From Pseudomonas sp. P8_241 (GTDB taxonomy: Bacteria > Pseudomonadota > Gammaproteobacteria > Pseudomonadales > Pseudomonadaceae), in assembly GCF_034008315.1 (NCBI RefSeq), contig NZ_CP125377.1, positions 1,190,001 to 1,254,000 on the forward strand: a stretch of 64,000 nt of DNA, read 5' to 3'. The stretch's first letter is position 1, and each line of letters begins with the position of its first letter. The notes below the pieces were generated by a model. That model was not told the DNA's origin, did not search any database, and saw only the letters and a list, made by a program, of their open reading frames with translations. This document shows positions 61,488 to 64,000 of the stretch, in pieces. Made by a program: the position numbers and the translations under genes.

Positions 61488-64000
61488 ATGTTGATCCTGC
61501 GCGGCGCTCCTGCCCTTTCTGCCTTTCGCCACAGCAAACTCCTTGAGCAACTGAGCCAGAAGGTTCCGGCTGTCAGTGGCTTGTATGCTGAATTCGCTCA
61601 CTTCGCCGAAGTCACCGGCGTCCTGACCGGCGACGAACAGCAGGTGCTTGCGCGCCTTCTGAAGTACGGCCCTAGCGTTCCGGTACAAGAGCCGACCGGT
61701 CGTCTGTTCCTGGTGTTGCCGCGTTTCGGCACCATCTCGCCGTGGTCGAGCAAGGCCAGCGACATCGCTCGCAACTGCGGCCTGGCGAAAATCCAGCGGC
61801 TTGAGCGCGGTATCGCGTTCTACGTGGCCGGCCAGTTCAGCGACGCTGAAGCCCAGCTGATTGCTGATGGCCTGCACGACCGCATGACCCAGATCGTCCT
61901 GGGCAACCTCGAACAGGCTGCCGGCCTGTTCAGCCACGCCGAACCCAAGCCACTGACCGCCATCGACGTGCTGGGTGGTGGTCGCGCCGCGCTGGAAAAA
62001 GCCAACACCGAGCTGGGCCTGGCCCTGGCCGAAGACGAGATCGACTACCTGGTCAACGCCTTCGTCGGCTTGAAGCGCAACCCGCACGACATCGAGCTGA
62101 TGATGTTCGCCCAGGCGAACTCCGAGCACTGCCGTCACAAGATCTTCAACGCCAGTTGGGACATCGACGGCCAGAGCCAGGAAAAAAGCCTGTTCGGCAT
62201 GATCAAGAACACCTACGTGATGCACAGCGAAGGCGTTCTGTCGGCTTATAAGGACAACGCTTCGGTGATCGTCGGCTCCGTGGCCGGGCGTTTCTTCCCG
62301 GACCCTGAAACCCGCCAGTACGGCGCGGTGCAGGAGCCGGTACACATCCTGATGAAGGTTGAAACCCACAACCACCCGACCGCGATTGCCCCATTCCCGG
62401 GCGCGTCCACCGGTTCCGGTGGCGAAATCCGCGACGAAGGCGCCACCGGTCGCGGTGCCAAGCCGAAGGCTGGCCTGACCGGTTTCACCGTGTCGAACCT
62501 GCAGATCCCGGGCTTCGAACAGCCGTGGGAAGTGCCGTACGGCAAGCCTGAGCGCATCGTCACTGCGCTGGATATCATGATCGAAGGCCCGCTGGGCGGC
62601 GCTGCGTTCAACAACGAGTTCGGTCGTCCGGCACTGACCGGCTACTTCCGTACCTTCGAACAGTCGATCACCACCCCGCACGGTGACGAAGTTCGCGGTT
62701 ACCACAAGCCGATCATGCTGGCTGGCGGCATGGGCAACATCCGTGAAGAACACGTCAAGAAAGGCGAGATTCTGGTTGGTTCCAAGCTGATCGTGCTTGG
62801 CGGCCCGGCAATGCTGATCGGCCTGGGCGGCGGCGCGGCTTCCTCCATGGCCACCGGCACCAGCTCGGCAGACCTGGACTTCGCTTCGGTACAGCGCGAA
62901 AACCCTGAGATGGAGCGTCGCTGCCAGGAAGTCATCGACCGTTGCTGGCAACTGGGCGACAAGAACCCGATCAGCTTCATCCACGACGTGGGTGCGGGCG
63001 GTCTGTCCAACGCCTTCCCGGAACTGGTCAACGACGGCGACCGCGGTGGCCGTTTCGAACTGCGCAATATTCCAAACGACGAGCCGGGCATGGCCCCGCA
63101 CGAAATCTGGTCCAACGAATCCCAGGAACGCTACGTCCTGGCCGTCGGCCCGGCTGACTTCGAGCGCTTCAAGGCAATCTGCGAACGCGAGCGTTGCCCG
63201 TTTGCCGTGGTCGGCGAAGCCACTGCCGAACCACAGTTGACCGTCACCGACAGCCACTTCGGTAACAGCCCGGTGGACATGCCACTGGAAGTCTTGCTGG
63301 GCAAGGCTCCACGCATGCACCGTTCGGTGGTTCGTGAAAGCGAACTGGGCGACGATTTCGATCCGTCGACCCTGAACATCGCCGAATGCGTCGAGCGCGT
63401 CCTGCATCACCCGGCCGTGGCGAGCAAGAGCTTCCTGATCACCATCGGCGACCGCACCATCACCGGCCTCGTGGCCCGTGACCAAATGGTCGGCCCGTGG
63501 CAAGTTCCAGTAGCCGACGTTGCCGTCACCGCCACCAGCTTCGACGTCTACACCGGTGAAGCCATGGCCATGGGCGAGCGTACTCCGCTGGCACTGCTGG
63601 ACGCTCCGGCGTCGGGCCGCATGGCGATCGGCGAAACCCTGACCAACATCGCGGCTTCGCGCATCGGCAAGATCTCCGATATCAAGTTGTCGGCGAACTG
63701 GATGTCGGCGGCCGGTCACCCGGGCGAAGACGCACGTCTGTACGACACCGTGAAAGCGGTCGGCATGGAGCTGTGTCCTGAGCTGGGCATCACCATTCCG
63801 GTGGGCAAGGACTCGATGTCCATGGCCACCCGCTGGAACGATGAAGGCGTGGACAAGTCCGTGACTTCGCCGATGTCGCTGATCGTGACCGGCTTCGCGC
63901 CAGTGACGGACATCCGTCAGACCCTGACCCCGCAACTGCGCATGGACAAGGGCACCACCGACCTGATCCTGATCGACCTGGGCCATGGCCAGAACCGCAT
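61488..64000 (+). CDS. purL: Phosphoribosylformylglycinamidine synthase, 3' end outside window
   Basis: First 837 codons of the large single-chain PurL (family length about 1,300), which converts FGAR to FGAM using glutamine. The N-terminal PurS-like domain ([18 protein letters not shown]) is followed by the linker and the first AIRS-like synthetase half with [19 protein letters not shown]. The second half begins near the right edge ([11 protein letters not shown]). The glutaminase domain is outside the window. Confidence 0.96.
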   Translation, partial: MLILRGAPALSAFRHSKLLEQLSQKVPAVSGLYAEFAHFAEVTGVLTGDEQQVLARLLKYGPSVPVQEPTGRLFLVLPRFGTISPWSSKASDIARNCGLAKIQRLERGIAFYVAGQFSDAEAQLIADGLHDRMTQIVLGNLEQAAGLFSHAEPKPLTAIDVLGGGRAALEKANTELGLALAEDEIDYLVNAFVGLKRNPHDIELMMFAQANSEHCRHKIFNASWDIDGQSQEKSLFGMIKNTYVMHSEGVLSAYKDNASVIVGSVAGRFFPDPETRQYGAVQEPVHILMKVETHNHPTAIAPFPGASTGSGGEIRDEGATGRGAKPKAGLTGFTVSNLQIPGFEQPWEVPYGKPERIVTALDIMIEGPLGGAAFNNEFGRPALTGYFRTFEQSITTPHGDEVRGYHKPIMLAGGMGNIREEHVKKGEILVGSKLIVLGGPAMLIGLGGGAASSMATGTSSADLDFASVQRENPEMERRCQEVIDRCWQLGDKNPISFIHDVGAGGLSNAFPELVNDGDRGGRFELRNIPNDEPGMAPHEIWSNESQERYVLAVGPADFERFKAICERERCPFAVVGEATAEPQLTVTDSHFGNSPVDMPLEVLLGKAPRMHRSVVRESELGDDFDPSTLNIAECVERVLHHPAVASKSFLITIGDRTITGLVARDQMVGPWQVPVADVAVTATSFDVYTGEAMAMGERTPLALLDAPASGRMAIGETLTNIAASRIGKISDIKLSANWMSAAGHPGEDARLYDTVKAVGMELCPELGITIPVGKDSMSMATRWNDEGVDKSVTSPMSLIVTGFAPVTDIRQTLTPQLRMDKGTTDLILIDLGHGQNR

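Noticed and set aside
61434..63986. An 850-codon open frame on the minus strand
   Set aside because: Antisense shadow of purL; no domain and composition typical of a complementary frame.

Overview
The window is a stretch of a Pseudomonas chromosome, most likely from the P. fluorescens lineage. The evidence is the high-GC codon usage, the gene order (queA-tgt-yajC-secDF, suhB/trmJ-cysE-iscRSUA-hscBA-fdx-iscX-ndk-rlmN-pilW-rodZ-ispG-hisS-yfgM-bamB-der, lptFG/pepA-holC, lepA-lepB-rnc-era-recO-pdxJ, mltF/purL) and the many intergenic REP/REPIN palindromes of the GTAGGAGC...GCTCCTAC type. Most of the sequence is conserved housekeeping DNA. The accessory part lies in the first 15 kb.

Region 1 (1-3309, minus strand) is an NAD-dependent formate dehydrogenase operon, fdsG-fdsB-fdsA, with ATGA start/stop overlaps. 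fdsA runs off the left edge.

Region 2 (3650-11396) is the most interesting locus. A minus-strand operon encodes an NMT1/SsuA-like binding protein, a Rieske oxygenase, an ABC ATPase, an ABC permease, an 8-oxoguanine-deaminase-like amidohydrolase and a VanB-type reductase. A Tsx/OmpK-like nucleoside-channel porin diverges from it. The divergent intergenic region carries two facing sigma-54-type promoters. Each is followed, after exactly 12 nt, by the same 17-nt sequence. I read this as a nitrogen-scavenging system that imports and oxidises a purine-like or other N-heterocyclic compound. The substrate is unknown.

Region 3 (11397-15080) holds an ABM-fold protein, a membrane diguanylate cyclase with PAS and GGDEF domains, a 5-copy heptamer repeat, a compositionally odd small gene and tRNA-Leu(CAA) with a near-consensus promoter.

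Region 4 (15186-38000) carries queuosine synthesis (queA, tgt), Sec accessory genes (yajC, secD, secF), suhB, trmJ, cysE and the complete isc iron-sulfur operon with an IscR-type operator over its own promoter. It continues with ndk, rlmN, pilus and cell-shape genes (pilW, rodZ), ispG, hisS, a YfgM-like protein and bamB.

Region 5 (38080-50852) contains der, an aminotransferase/omega-amidase pair, leuA with a possible leader peptide, xseA with an M23 peptidase, a LysR/TSUP divergent pair, and pepA-holC plus a Pro/Ala-rich protein. Region 6 (51266-64000) contains lptFG, lepA, lepB, rnc, era, recO, pdxJ, mltF and the first 2.5 kb of purL. The DUF4845-family gene usually found between lepB and rnc in pseudomonads is absent here. 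At three genes (iscX, pdxJ, mltF) the stop codon lies inside a REP element.
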